The notes beneath the pieces were generated by a model that searched no databases, had not been told where the DNA came from, and saw only the letters and a list, made by a program, of their open reading frames with translations. Below, piece after piece: positions 35,541 through 47,956 of a DNA stretch of 64,000 bases. Each line of letters begins with the position of its first letter. Position 1 is the stretch's first letter. Made by a program: the position numbers and the translations under genes. Source of the stretch: Lasioglossum baleicum (lineage: Eukaryota > Arthropoda > Insecta > Hymenoptera > Halictidae); contig NW_027469107.1 in assembly GCF_051020765.1 (NCBI RefSeq), positions 930,001 to 994,000 on the forward strand, in the 5' to 3' direction.

Positions 35541-37886
35541 GATTCGAAGAATTGCAAGCTCATATTATCGCCACAGGTCTAGCGAAAGCTGAGAATAAAG
35601 CTGTGCAGCCCAATATTGCACCAACACAGAGTGGATCCACGCGCAGGATCTCGTTCTCCAACCGAAGCTGAGATGGTCGCGTTCGAAGAATACGCGGCCA
35701 TCAACAAAGGGTATTTCGATTCGTCGGAGGACGACGTGATGTATTATAATAGGAATTTATTCTGCGCGGCTCACCGTCTCACCGGCGAGAAGTGGTCGAA
35801 GCCACCGCAACAATATAAACAATTAACGCCCCCCATCTCATCAAGGCGCCATGAAATTATGAAACGTTGCCCGGTCCGCGGCTATTAAATGGTTGGGGAG
35901 CACTGCTGTAAAGCACAAGTGAAAGCTTTTTGATTCGAAGAATTGCAAGCTCATATTATCACCACTGGTCTAGCGAAACCTGAGAATTAATCTGTACTAT
36001 CCAATATTGCACCAACACAGAGTGGAACCCGCGCACGATTTCGTTCTCCAACCGAAGCTGAGATGGTCGCGTTCGAAGAATACGGGGCCATCAACAAAGG
36101 GTATTTCGATTCGTCGGAGGACGACGTGATGAATTATAATAGGAATTTATTCTGCGCGGCTCACCGTCTCACCGGCGAGAAGTGGTCGAAGCCACCGCAA
36201 CAATATAAACAATTAACGCCCCCCATCTCATCGAGGCGCCGTGAAATTATGAAACGTTGCCCGGTCCGCGGCTATAAAATGGTTGGGGAGCACTGCTGTA
36301 AAGCACAAGTGAAATCTTTTTGATTCGAAGAATTGCAAGCTCATATTATCACCACTAGTCTAACGAAATGAGCGAATTAAGCTGAACAACCCAATATTGC
36401 ACCAACACAGAGTGGAACCACGCGCACGATCTCGTTCTGCAACCGTAGCAGAGATGGACCCGTTCGAAGAATACGCGACCATCCACAAAGGGTATTTCGA
36501 TTCGTCGGAGCACGACGTGATGAAGTAAAATTGGAATTTATTCTGCGTGGCTCACCGTCTGACCGGCGAGAAGTGATCGAAGCCACCGCAACAATATGAA
36601 CAATTAACGCCCCTCCCCCCTCATCGAGGCGCCGTAAAGTTCTCAAACTTTGCCCGGTCCGCGGCTATAAAATGGTTGCGGAGCACTGCTGTTAAGCACA
36701 AGTGAAAGCATTTGAATTCGAACAATTGCAAGCTCGCATTTTCACCACAGGTCTAGCGAAACCTGAGGATTAAGCTGTACAATCCAATATTGCACCAACA
36801 CAAAGTGGAACCCGCGCAGGATCTCGTTCTCCAACCGAAGCTGAGATGGTCGCGTTAGAAGAATACGCGGCCATCAACAAAGGGTATTTCGATTCGTCGG
36901 AGGACGACGTGATGAAGTAAAATTGGAATTTATTCTGCGCGGCTCACCGTCTCACCGGCGAGAAGTGGTCGAAGCCACCGCAACAATATAAACAATTAAC
37001 GCCCCCCATTTCATCGAGGCGCCGTAAAATTATCAAACGTTGCCCGGTCCGCGGCTATAAAATGGTTGGGTAGCACTGCTGTAAAGCTCAAGTGAAAGCT
37101 TTTTGATTCGAAGAATTGCAAGCTCATATTATCACCACTTGTCTAACGAAATGTGAGAATTAAGCTGTATAACCCAATATTGCACCAACACAGAGTGGAT
37201 CCCCGCGCAGGATCTCGTTCTCCAACCGAAGCAGAGAAGGACGCGTTCGAAGAATAAGCGATCATCCACAAAGGGTATTTCGATTCGTCGGTTGACAACG
37301 TGATAAAGAAAAGTTGGAATTTGTTCTGCGAGGCTCTCCGTCTCACCGGCGAGAAGTGGTCGAAGCCACCGCAACAATATAAACAATTAACGCCCCTCAC
37401 CCCTCATCGGGCGCGGTAAAATTATCAAACGTTGACCGGTTCGCGGCTATAAAATGGTTGGGGAGCACTGCTGTCAAGCACAAGTGAAAGCTTTTTGATT
37501 CGAAGAATTGCAAGCTCATATTATCTCCACTGGTCTAGCGAAACCTGAGAATTAAGCTGTACTATCCAATATTGCACCAACACAGAGTGGAACCCGCGCA
37601 GGATCTCGTTCTCCAACCGAAGCTGAGATGGTCGCGTTAGAAGAATACGCGGCCATCAACAAAGGGTATTTCGATTCGTCGGAGGACGACGTGATGAAGT
37701 AAAATTGGAATTTATTCTGCGCGGCTCACCGTCTCACCGGCGAGAAGTGGTCGAAGCCACCGCAACAATATAAACAATTAACGCCCCCCATTTCATCGAG
37801 GCGCCGTAAAATTATCAAACGTTGCCCGGTCCGCGGCTATAAAATGGTTGGGTAGCACTGCTGTAAAGCTCAAGTGAAAGCTTTTT
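35541..37886 (+). repeat. D2-D1-C1-F-B1-A1 block, first copy (2346 bp)
   Basis: Six monomers repeated at 41015-43360 with a constant offset of 5474 bp. Both copies share CCGTCTGACCGGCGAG in C1 (near 36556), GAGAAGTGATCG, CCTGAGGATTAAGC in F, GAGGCTCTCCGTC in B1 and CCCTCACCCCTC. Small differences include GCAGAGAAGG at 37230 here against GCAGAGATGG in the second copy. Confidence 0.9.
36071..36087 (+). other. CENP-B-box-like motif, 9/9 core
   Basis: Perfect core match in the D1 monomer at 35932, second position of the first D2-led block. The preceding D2 monomer has the one-base-off form. Confidence 0.6.
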
Positions 37887-40800
37887 GATTCGAAGAATTG
37901 CAAGCTCATATTATCACCACTTGTCTAACGAAATGTGAGAATTAAGCTGTATAACCCAATATTGCACCAACACAGAGTGGATCCCCGCGCAGGATCTCGT
38001 TCTCCAACCGAAACAGAGATGGACGCGTTCGAAGAATAAGCGATCATCCACAAAGGGTATTTCGATTCGTCGGTTGACAACGTGATAAAGAAAAGTTGGA
38101 ATTTGTTCTGCGACGCTCACCGTCTCACCGGCGAGAAGTGGTCGAAGCCACCGCAACAATATGAACAATTAACGCCCCTCCGCCCTCATCGGGCGCGGTA
38201 AAATTATCAAACGTTGACCGGTTCGCGGCTATAAAATGGTTGGGGAGCACTGCTGTCAACCACAAGAGAAAGCTTTTTGATTCGAAGAATTGCAAGCTCA
38301 TATTATCACTACTTGTCTAACGAAATGTGAGAATTAAGCTGTATAACCCAATATTGCACCAACACAGAGTGGATCCCCGCGCAGGATCTCGTTCTCCAAC
38401 CGAAACAGAGATGGACGCGTTCGAAGAATAAGCGATCATCCACAAAGGGTACTTCGATTCGTCGGTTGACAACGTGATAAAGGAAAGTTGGAATTTGTTC
38501 TGCGAGGCTCACCGTCTCACCGGCGAGAAGTGGTCGAAGCCACCGCAACAATAAAAACAATTAACGCCCCTCCCCCCTCATCGGGCGCGGTAAAATTATC
38601 AAACGTTGTCCGGTTCGCGGCTATAAAATGGTTGGGAAGCACTGCTGTAAAGCTCAAGTGCAAGCTTTTTGATTCGAAGAATTGCAAGCTCATATTATCA
38701 CCACTTGTCTAACGAAATGTGAGAATTAAGCTGTACAATCCAATATTGCACCAACACAAAGTGGAACCCGCGCAGGATCTCGTTCTCCAACCGAAGCTGA
38801 GATGGTCGCGTTAGAAGAATACGCGGCCATCAACAAAGGGTATTTCGATACGTCGGAGGACGATGTGATGAAGTAAAATTGGAATTTATTCTGCGCGGCT
38901 CACCGTCTCACCGGCGAGAAGTGGTCGAAGCCACCGTAACAATATAAACAATTAACGCCCCCCATCTCATCGAGGCGCCGTAAAATTATCAAACGTTGCC
39001 CGGTCCGCGGCTATAAAATGGTTGGGTAGCACTGCTGTAAAGCTCAAGTGAAAGCTTTTTGATTCGAAGAATTGCAAGCTCATATTATCTCCACTGGTCT
39101 AGCGAAACCTGAGAATTAAGCTGTACTATCCAATATTGCACCAACACAGAGTGGAACCCGCGCAGTATCTCGTTCTCCAACCGAAGCTGAGATGGTCGCG
39201 TTCGAAGAATACGCGGCCATCAACAAAGGGTATTTCGATTCGTCGGAGGACGACGTGATGAAGTAAAATTGGAATTTATACTGCGCGGCTCACCGTCTCA
39301 CCGGCGAGAAGTGGTAGAAGCCACCGCAACAATACAAACAATTAACGCCCCCCATTTCATCGAGGCGCCGTAAAATTATCAATCGTTGCCCGGTCCGCGG
39401 CTATAAAATGGTTGGGTAGCACTGCTGTAAAGCTCAAGTGAAAGCTTTTTGATTCGAAGAATTGCAAGCTCATATTATCACCACTGGTCTAACGAAATGT
39501 GCGAATTAAGCTGAACAACCCAATATTGCACCAACACAGAGTGGAACCACGCGCAGGATCTCGTTCTGCAACCGTAGCAGAGATGGACCCGTTCGAAGAA
39601 TACGCGACCGTCCACAAACGGTATTTCGATTCGTCGGAGCACGACGTGAAGAAGTAAAATTAGAATTTATTCTGCGAGGCTCACCGTCTCACCGGCGAGA
39701 AGTAGTCGAAGCCACCGCAACAATATAAACAATTAACGCCCCCCATCTCATCGAGGCGCCGTAAAATTATGGAACGTTGCCCGGTCCGCAGCTGTAAAAT
39801 GGTTGGGGAGCACCGCTGTAAAGCACAAGTGAAAGCTTTTTGATTCGAAGAATTCAAGCTCATATTATCACCACAGGTCTAGCGAAAGCTGAGAATAAAC
39901 CTGTGCAGCCCAATATTGCACCAACACAGAGTGGATCCACGCGCAGGATCTCGTTCTCCAAACGAAGCTGAGATGGTCACGTTCGAAGAATACGTGGCCA
40001 TCAACAAAGGGTATTTCGATTCGTCGGTTGACAACGTGATAAAGAAAAGTTGGAATTTGTTCTGCGAGGCTCACCGTCTCACCGGCGAGAAGTGGTCGAA
40101 GCCACCGCAACAATATGAACAATTAACGCCCCTCCCCCCTCATCGAGGCGCCGTAAAATTCTCAAACTTTGCCCGGTCCGCGACTATAAAATGGTTGCGG
40201 AGCACTGCTGTTAAGCACAAGTGAAAGCATTTGAATTCGAACAATTGCAAGCTCGCATTTTCACCACAGGTCTAGCGAAACCTGAGAATTAAGCTGTACA
40301 ATCCAATATTGCACCAACACAAAGTGGAACCCGCGCAGGATCTCGTTCTCCAACCGAAGCTGAGATGGTCGCGTTAGAAGAATACGCGGCCATGAACAAA
40401 GGGTATTTCGATTCGTCGGAGGACGACGTGATGAAGTAAAATTGGAATTTATTCTGCGCGGCTCACCGTCTCACCGGCGAGAAGTGGTCGAAGCCACCGC
40501 AACAATATAAACAATTAACGCCCTCCCCCCTCATCGGGCGCGGTAAAATTATCAAACGTTGACCGGTTCGCGGCTATAAAATGGTTGGGTAGCACTGCTG
40601 TAAAGCTCAAGTGAAAGCTTTTTGATTCGAAGAATTGCAAGCTCATATTATCACCACTTGTCTAACGAAATGTGAGAATTAAGCTGTATAACCCAATATT
40701 GCACCAACACAGAGTGGATCCCCGCGCAGGATCTCGTTCTCCAACCGAAGCAGAGATGGACGCGTTCGAAGAATAAGCGATCATCCACAAAGGGTATTTC

Positions 40801-41014
40801 GATTCGTCGGAGCTCGACGTGATGAAGTAAAATTAGAATTTATTTTGCGAGGCTCACCGTCTCACCGGCGAGAAGTGGTCGAAGCCACCGCAACAATATA
40901 AACAATTAACGCCCCCCATCTCATCGAGGCGCCGTAAAATTATGGAACGTTGCCCGGTCCGCGGCTGTAAAATGGTTGGGGAGCACTGCTGTAAAGCACA
41001 AGTGAAAGCCTTTT
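37887..41014 (+). repeat. Eight-monomer spacer between two D2-led blocks (3128 bp)
   Basis: Order: B3, B2, A2, A1 variant, C2, E, F, B/C mosaic. The first three follow the B3-B2-A2 part of the cassette at 26352-27525, and the last four follow the 22440-24003 order. The A1 variant at 39061 shares four private changes with the monomer at 62520, 23459 bp away. Confidence 0.86.
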
Positions 41015-43360
41015 GATTCGAAGAATTGCAAGCTCATATTATCGCCACACGTCTAGCGAAAGCTGAGAATAAAGCTGTGCAGCCCAATATTGCACCAACA
41101 CAGAGTGGATCCACGCGCAGGATCTCGTTCTCCAACCGAAGCTGAGATGGTCGCGTTCGAAGAATACGCGGCCATCAACAAAGGGTATTTCGATTCGTCG
41201 GAGGACGACGTGATGTATTATAATAGGAATTTATTCTGCGCTGCTCACCGTCTCACCGGCGAGAAGTGGTCGAAGCCACCGCAACAATATAAACAATTAA
41301 CGCCCCCCATCTCATCAAGGCGCCATGAAATTATGAAACGTTGCCCGGTCCGCGGCTATTAAATGGTTGGGGAGCACTGCTGTAAAGCACAAGTGAAAGC
41401 TTTTTGATTCGAAGAATTGCAAGCTCATATTATCACCACTGGTCTAGCGAAACCTGAGAATTAATCTGTACTATCCAATATTGCACCAACACAGAGTGGA
41501 ACCCGCGCACGATTTCGTTCTCCAACCGAAGCTGAGATGGTCGCGTTCGAAGAATACGGGGCCATCAACAAAGGGTATTTCGATTCGTCGGAGGACGACG
41601 TGATGAATTATAATAGGAATTTATTCTGCGCGGCTCACCGTCTCACCGGCGAGAAGTGGTCGAAGCCACCGCAACAATATAAACAATTAACGCCCCCCAT
41701 CTCATCGAGGCGCCGTGAAATTATGAAACGTTGCCCGGTCCGCGGCTATAAAATGGTTGGGGAGCACTGCTGTAAAGCACAAGTGAAATCTTTTTGATTC
41801 GAAGAATTGCAAGCTCATATTATCACCACTAGTCTAACGAAATGAGCGAATTAAGCTGAACAACCCAATATTGCACCAACACAGAGTGGAACCACGCGCA
41901 CGATCTCGTTCTGCAACCGTAGCAGAGATGGACCCGTTCGAAGAATACCCGACCATCCACAAAGGGTATTTCGATTCGTCGGAGCACGACGTGATGAAGT
42001 AAAATTGGAATTTATTCTGCGTGGCTCACCGTCTGACCGGCGAGAAGTGATCGAAGCCACCGCAACAATATGAACAATTAACGCCCCTCCCCCCTCATCG
42101 AGGCGCCGTAAAGTTCTCAAACTTTGCCCGGTCCGCGGCTATAAAATGGTTGCGGAGCACTGCTGTTAAGCACAAGTGAAAGCATTTGAATTCGAACAAT
42201 TGCAAGCTCGCATTTTCACCACAGGTCTAGCGAAACCTGAGGATTAAGCTGTACAATCCAATATTGCACCAACACAAAGTGGAACCCGCGCAGGATCTCG
42301 TTCTCCAACCGAAGCTGAGATGGTCGCGTTAGAAGAATACGCGGCCATCAACAAAGGGTATTTCGATTCGTCGGAGGACGACGTGATGAAGTAAAATTGG
42401 AATTTATTCTGCGCGGCTCACCGTCTCACCGGCGAGAAGTGGTCGAAGCCACCGCAACAATATAAACAATTAACGCCCCCCATTTCATCGAGGCGCCGTA
42501 AAATTATCAAACGTTGCCCGGTCCGCGGCTATAAAATGGTTGGGTAGCACTGCTGTAAAGCTCAAGTGAAAGCTTTTTGATTCGAAGAATTGCAAGCTCA
42601 TATTATCACCACTTGTCTAACGAAATGTGAGAATTAAGCTGTATAACCCAATATTGCACCAACACAGAGTGGATCCCCGCGCAGGATCTCGTTCTCCAAC
42701 CGAAGCAGAGATGGACGCGTTCGAAGAATAAGCGATCATCCACAAAGGGTATTTCGATTCGTCGGTTGACAACGTGATAAAGAAAAGTTGGAATTTGTTC
42801 TGCGAGGCTCTCCGTCTCACCGGCGAGAAGTGGTCGAAGCCACCGCAACAATATAAACAATTAACGCCCCTCACCCCTCATCGGGCGCGGTAAAATTATC
42901 AAACGTTGACCGGTTCGCGGCTATAAAATGGTTGGGGAGCACTGCTGTCAAGCACAAGTGAAAGCTTTTTGATTCGAAGAATTGCAAGCTCATATTATCT
43001 CCACTGGTCTAGCGAAACCTGAGAATTAAGCTGTACTATCCAATATTGCACCAACACAGAGTGGAACCCGCGCAGGATCTCGTTCTCCAACCGAAGCTGA
43101 GATGGTCGCGTTAGAAGAATACGCGGCCATCAACAAAGGGTATTTCGATTCGTCGGAGGACGACGTGATGAAGTAAAATTGGAATTTATTCTGCGCGGCT
43201 CACCGTCTCACCGGCGAGAAGTGGTCGAAGCCACCGCAACAATATAAACAATTAACGCCCCCCATTTCATCGAGGCGCCGTAAAATTATCAAACGTTGCC
43301 CGGTCCGCGGCTATAAAATGGTTGGGTAGCACTGCTGTAAAGCTCAAGTGAAAGATTTTT
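41015..43360 (+). repeat. D2-D1-C1-F-B1-A1 block, second copy (2346 bp)
   Basis: Matches 35541-37886 at offset 5474. Private changes here include CACACGTCTAGCG at 41048 and GAATACCCGACC near 41945, each absent from the first copy. Confidence 0.9.
41545..41561 (+). other. CENP-B-box-like motif, 9/9 core
   Basis: Perfect core match in the D1 monomer at 41406. It lies exactly 5474 bp from the match at 36071, at the same place in the duplicated block. Confidence 0.6.
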
Positions 43361-44144
43361 GATTCGAAGAATTGCAAGCTCATATTATCACCACTTGTCT
43401 AACGAAATGTGAGAATTACGCTGTATAACCCAATGTTGCACCAACACAGAGTGGATCCCCGCGCAGGATCTCGTTCTCCAACCGAAGCAGAGATGGACGC
43501 GTTCGAAGAATAAGCGATCATCCACAAAGGGTATTTCGATTCGTCGGTTGACAACGTGATAAAGAAAAGTTGGAATTTGTTCTGCGAGGCTCACCGTCTC
43601 ACCGGCGAGAAGTGGTCGAAGCCACCGCAACAATATAAACAATTAACGGTCCTCCCCCCTCATCGGGCGCGGTAAAATTATCAAACGTTGACCGGTTCGC
43701 GGCTATAAAATGGTTGGGTAGCACTGCTGTAAAGCTCAAGTGAAAGCTTTTTGATTCGAAGAATTGCAAGCTCATATTATCACCACTTGTCTAACGAAAT
43801 GTGAGAATTAAGCTGTATAACCCAATATTGCACCAACACAGAGTGGATCCCCGCGCAGGATCTCGTTCTCCAACCGAAACAGAGATGGACGCGTTCGAAG
43901 AATAAGCGATCATCCACAAAGGGTATTTCGATTCGTCGGTTGACAACGTGATAAAGAAAAGTTGGAATTTGTTCTGCGACGCTCACCGTCTCACCGGCGA
44001 GAAGTGGTCGAAGCCACCGCAACAATATGAACAATTAACGCCCCTCCGCCCTCATCGGGCGCGGTAAAATTATCAAACGTTGACCGGTTCGCGGCTATAA
44101 AATGGTTGGGGAGCACTGCTGTCAACCACAAGAGAAAGCTTTTT
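43361..44144 (+). repeat. B1-B3 pair linking two block types (784 bp)
   Basis: Two 392-bp-type monomers. The B1 copy at 43361 carries AAAGATTTTTGATTC before its start, GAATTACGCTG, CCAATGTTGC and AACGGTCCTCC. These mark it as the relative of the B1 copies at 50006 and 57044 in the right-hand units. Confidence 0.86.
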
Positions 44145-45706
44145 GATTCGAAGAATTGCAAGCTCATATTATCTCCACTGGTCTAGCGAAACCTGAGAAT
44201 TAAGCTGTACTATCCAATATTGCACCAACACAGAGTGGAACCCGCGCACGATTTCGTTCTCCAACCGAAGCTGAAATGGTCGCGTTCGAAGAATACGCGG
44301 CCATCAACAAAGGGTATTTCGATTCGTCGGAGGACGACGTGATGAATTATAATAGGAATTTATTCTGCGAGGCTCACCGTCTCACCGGCGAGAAGTGGTC
44401 GAAGCCACCGCAACAATATAAACAATTAACGCCCCCCATCTCATCGAGGCGCCGTGAAATTATGAAACGTTGCCCGGTCCGCGGCTATAAAATGGTTGGG
44501 GAGCACTGCTGTAAAGCACAAGTGAAATCTTCTTGATTCGAAGAATTGCAAGCTCATATTATCACCACTGGTCTAACGAAATGTGCGAATTAAGCTGAAC
44601 AACCCAATATTGCACCAACACAGAGTGGAACCACGCGCAGGATCTCGTTCTGCAACCGTAGCAGAGATGAACCCGTTCGAAGAATACGCGACCGTCCACA
44701 AACGGTATCTCGATTCGTCGGAGCACGACGTGATGAAGTAAAATTAGAATTTATTCTGCGAGGCTCACCGTCTCACCGGCGAGAAGTGGTCGAAGCCACC
44801 GCAACAATATAAACATTTAACGCCCCCCATCTCATCGAGGCGCCGTGAAATTATGAAACGTTGCCCGGTCCGCGGCTATTAAATGGTTGGGGAGCACTGC
44901 TGTAAAGCACAAGTGAAAGCTTTTTGATTCGAAGAATTGCAAGCTCATATTATCACCACTGGTCTAGCGAAACCTGAGAATTAATCTGTACTATCCAATA
45001 TTGCACCAACACAGACTGGAACCCGCGCACGATTTCGTTCTCCAAACGAAGCTGAGATGGTCGCGTTCGAAGAATACGGGGCCATCAACAAAGGGTATTT
45101 CGATTCGTCGGAGGACGACGTGATGAATTATAATAGGAATTTATTCTGCGCGGCTCACCGTCTCACCGGCGAGAAGTGGTCGAAGCCACCGCAACAATAT
45201 AAACAATTAACGCCCCCCATCTCATCGAGGCGCCGTGAAATTATGAAACGTAGCCCGGTCCGCGGCTATAAAATGGTTGGGGAGCACTGCTGTAAAGCAC
45301 AAGTGAAATCTTCTTGATTCGAAGAATTGCAAGCTCATATTATCACCACTGGTCTAACGAAATGTGCGAATTAAGTTGAACAACCCAATATTGCACCAAC
45401 ACAGAGTGGAACCACGCGCAGGATCTCGTTCTGCAACCGAAGCTGAGATGGTCGCGTTCGAAGAATACGCGGCCATCAACAAAGGGTATTTCGATTCGTC
45501 GGAGGACGACGTGATGTATTATAATAGGAATTTATTCTGCGCGGCGCACCGTCTCACCGGCGAGAAGTGGTCGAAGCCACCGCAACAATATAAACAATTA
45601 ACGCCCCCCATTTCATCGAGGCGCCGTAAAATTATCAATCGTTGCCCGGTCCGCGGCTATAAAATGGTTGGGTAGCACTGCTGTAAAGCTCAAGTGAAAG
45701 CTTTTT
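44145..45706 (+). repeat. D3-C2-D1-D2 unit, first copy (1562 bp)
   Basis: Four monomers repeated in tandem at 45707-47268. Shared private forms are GCTGAAATGG in D3, GATGAACCCG in C2, AAACATTTAACG, CACAGACTGGAACC and CGTAGCCCGG in D1, and GCGGCGCACC in D2. The copies differ at TATCTCGATTCG near 44707 and in the D2 tail after about 45610. Confidence 0.9.
45065..45081 (+). other. CENP-B-box-like motif, 9/9 core
   Basis: Perfect core match in the D1 monomer at 44926, third position of the 4-monomer unit. Confidence 0.6.
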
Positions 45707-45768
45707 GATTCGAAGAATTGCAAGCTCATATTATCACGACTTGTCTAACGAAATGTGAGAATTAAGCT
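45611..45768 (+). other. Conversion-like patch spanning a monomer boundary
   Basis: Within the second D3-C2-D1-D2 boundary, the tail and next head carry ATCAATCGTTGCC (45634) and TATCACGACTTGTC (45732), which are absent from the sister copy. Both markers recur together, same distance apart, at 62837 and 62935 (offset 17203 bp). The flanks match the sister unit, so a short tract seems to have been copied in. Confidence 0.75.
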
Positions 45769-46487
45769 GTACTATCCAATATTGCACCAACACAGAGTGG
45801 AACCCGCGCACGATTTCGTTCTCCAACCGAAGCTGAAATGGTCGCGTTCGAAGAATACGCGGCCATCAACAAAGGGTATTTCGATTCGTCGGAGGACGAC
45901 GTGATGAATTATAATAGGAATTTATTCTGCGAGGCTCACCGTCTCACCGGCGAGAAGTGGTCGAAGCCACCGCAACAATATAAACAATTAACGCCCCCCA
46001 TCTCATCGAGGCGCCGTGAAATTATGAAACGTTGCCCGGTCCGCGGCTATAAAATGGTTGGGGAGCACTGCTGTAAAGCACAAGTGAAATCTTCTTGATT
46101 CGAAGAATTGCAAGCTCATATTATCACCACTGGTCTAACGAAATGTGCGAATTAAGCTGAACAACCCAATATTGCACCAACACAGAGTGGAACCACGCGC
46201 AGGATCTCGTTCTGCAACCGTAGCAGAGATGAACCCGTTCGAAGAATACGCGACCGTCCACAAACGGTATTTCGATTCGTCGGAGCACGACGTGATGAAG
46301 TAAAATTAGAATTTATTCTGCGAGGCTCACCGTCTCACCGGCGAGAAGTGGTCGAAGCCACCGCAACAATATAAACATTTAACGCCCCCCATCTCATCGA
46401 GGCGCCGTGAAATTATGAAACGTTGCCCGGTCCGCGGCTATTAAATGGTTGGGGAGCACTGCTGTAAAGCACAAGTGAAAGCTTTTT

Positions 46488-46877
46488 GATTCGAAGAATT
46501 GCAAGCTCATATTATCACCACTGGTCTAGCGAAACCTGAGAATTAATCTGTACTATCCAATATTGCACCAACACAGACTGGAACCCGCGCACGATTTCGT
46601 TCTCCAAACGAAGCTGAGATGGTCGCGTTCGAAGAATACGGGGCCATCAACAAAGGGTATTTCGATTCGTCGGAGGACGACGTGATGAATTATAATAGGA
46701 ATTTATTCTGCGCGGCTCACCGTCTCACCGGCGAGAAGTGGTCGAAGCCACCGCAACAATATAAACAATTAACGCCCCCCATCTCATCGAGGCGCCGTGA
46801 AATTATGAAACGTAGCCCGGTCCGCGGCTATAAAATGGTTGGGGAGCACTGCTGTAAAGCACAAGTGAAATCTTCTT
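46488..46877 (+). repeat. Class D1 monomer, CENP-B-box-positive, representative (390 bp)
   Basis: D1 has GTTCGAAGAATACGGGG followed by CCATCAACAAAGGG, and GATGAATTATAATAGG in the core. It is the only class with all nine essential CENP-B-box bases. Copies start at 941, 35932, 41406, 44926, 46488, 47269, 51181, 51962, 53525, 54306, 58219, 59000, 61738 and 63695 (cut by the window edge). No copy lies between 1324 and 35931, so box-positive monomers are confined to the right half apart from one at the left edge. Its forward strand is open for 86 codons in most copies. I treat that as incidental because other classes break the same frame. Confidence 0.92.
46627..46643 (+). other. CENP-B-box-like motif, 9/9 core
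   Basis: Perfect core match in the D1 monomer at 46488, 1562 bp after the previous one. It is shared by the 4-monomer unit and position 2 of the 12-monomer unit. Confidence 0.6.
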
Positions 46878-47268
46878 GATTCGAAGAATTGCAAGCTCAT
46901 ATTATCACCACTGGTCTAACGAAATGTGCGAATTAAGTTGAACAACCCAATATTGCACCAACACAGAGTGGAACCACGCGCAGGATCTCGTTCTGCAACC
47001 GAAGCTGAGATGGTCGCGTTCGAAGAATACGCGGCCATCAACAAAGGGTATTTCGATTCGTCGGAGGACGACGTGATGTATTATAATAGGAATTTATTCT
47101 GCGCGGCGCACCGTCTCACCGGCGAGAAGTGGTCGAAGCCACCGCAACAATATAAACAATTAACGCCCCCCATCTCATCGAGGCGCCGTGAAATTATGAA
47201 ACGTTGCCCGGTCCGCGGCTATTAAATGGTTGGGGGGCACTGCTGTAAAGCACAAGTGAAAGCTTTTT
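46878..47268 (+). repeat. Class D2 monomer, representative (391 bp)
   Basis: D2 matches D1 except for TACGCGGCC in place of TACGGGGCC and GATGTATTATAATAGG in place of GATGAATTATAATAGG. Copies start at 161, 2103, 32611, 35541, 41015, 45316, 46878, 51571, 53915, 58609 and 63302. Many copies have CGGCTATTAAATGG in the tail, which breaks the TATA-like element. A related set, called D3 here (GCGGCC with GAATTATAATAGG or GAAGTATAATAGG), starts at 551, 2884, 44145, 45707, 49615, 56653 and 61346. In the right-hand units D2 sits between two D1 copies. Confidence 0.9.
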
Positions 47269-47407
47269 GATTCGAAGAATTGCAAGCTCATATTATCACC
47301 ACTGGTCTAGCGAAACCTGAGAATTAATCTGTACTATCCAATATTGCACCAACACAGAATGGAACCCGCGCACGATTTCGTTCTCCAACCGAAGCTGAGA
47401 TGGTCGC

Positions 47408-47424
47408 GTTCGAAGAATACGGGG
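47408..47424 (+). other. CENP-B-box-like motif, 9/9 core
   Basis: Perfect core match in the D1 monomer at 47269, position 4 of the 12-monomer unit, 781 bp (two monomers) after the previous match. Confidence 0.6.
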
Positions 47425-47946
47425 CCATCAACAAAGGGTATTTCGATTCGTCGGAGGACGACGTGATGAATTATAATAGGAATTTATTCTGCGCGGCTCA
47501 CCGTCTCACCGGCGAGAAGTGGTCGAAGCCACGGCAACAATATAAACAATTAACGCCCCCCATCTCATCGAGGCGCCGTGAATTTATGAAACGTTGCCCG
47601 GTCCGCGGCTATAAAATGGTTGGGGAGCACTGCTGTAAAGCACAAGTGAAATCTTTTTGATTCGAAGAATTGCAAGCTCATATTATCACCACTAGTCTAA
47701 CGAAATGAGCGAATTAAGCTGAACAACCCAATATTGCACCAACACAGAGTGGAACCACGCGCACGATCTCGTTCTGCAACCGTAGCAGAGATGGACCCGT
47801 TCGAAGAATACGCGACCATCCACAAAGGGTATTTCGATTCGTCGGAGCACGACGTGATGAAGTAAAATTGGAATTTATTCTGCGTGGCTCACCGTCTCAC
47901 CGGCGAGAAGTGGTCGAAGCCACCGTAACAATAGAAACAATTGACG

Positions 47947-47956
47947 CCCCCCCCCC
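47947..47956 (+). repeat. C10 tract in C1 tail
   Basis: Ten consecutive C after GACG. Most monomers have six C here. The related tracts at 59-66 and 1612-1619 have eight. Confidence 0.95.

Larger units (their letters stand above)
45707..47268 (+). repeat. D3-C2-D1-D2 unit, second copy (1562 bp)
   Basis: Follows the first copy directly at offset 1562. Its head (about 45707-45768) differs from the first copy because it carries B-type CTTGTCTAACGAAATGTG. Its last three monomers are also the first three of the 12-monomer unit that begins at 46097, so the two higher-order systems overlap here. Confidence 0.88.

Noticed and set aside
46671..46684. Inverted repeat TCGTC-GGAG-GACGA in A and D cores as a hairpin signal
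   Set aside because: Only five base pairs with a four-base loop, lost in class B; too weak to call a structure.
46619..46879. 86- to 103-codon forward-strand frames in D1, D2 and E monomers
   Set aside because: Same reasoning: A, B and C classes have stops (for example GAATAAGCG and ATGAAGTAAAATT), and the 391-bp period shifts frame from one monomer to the next.
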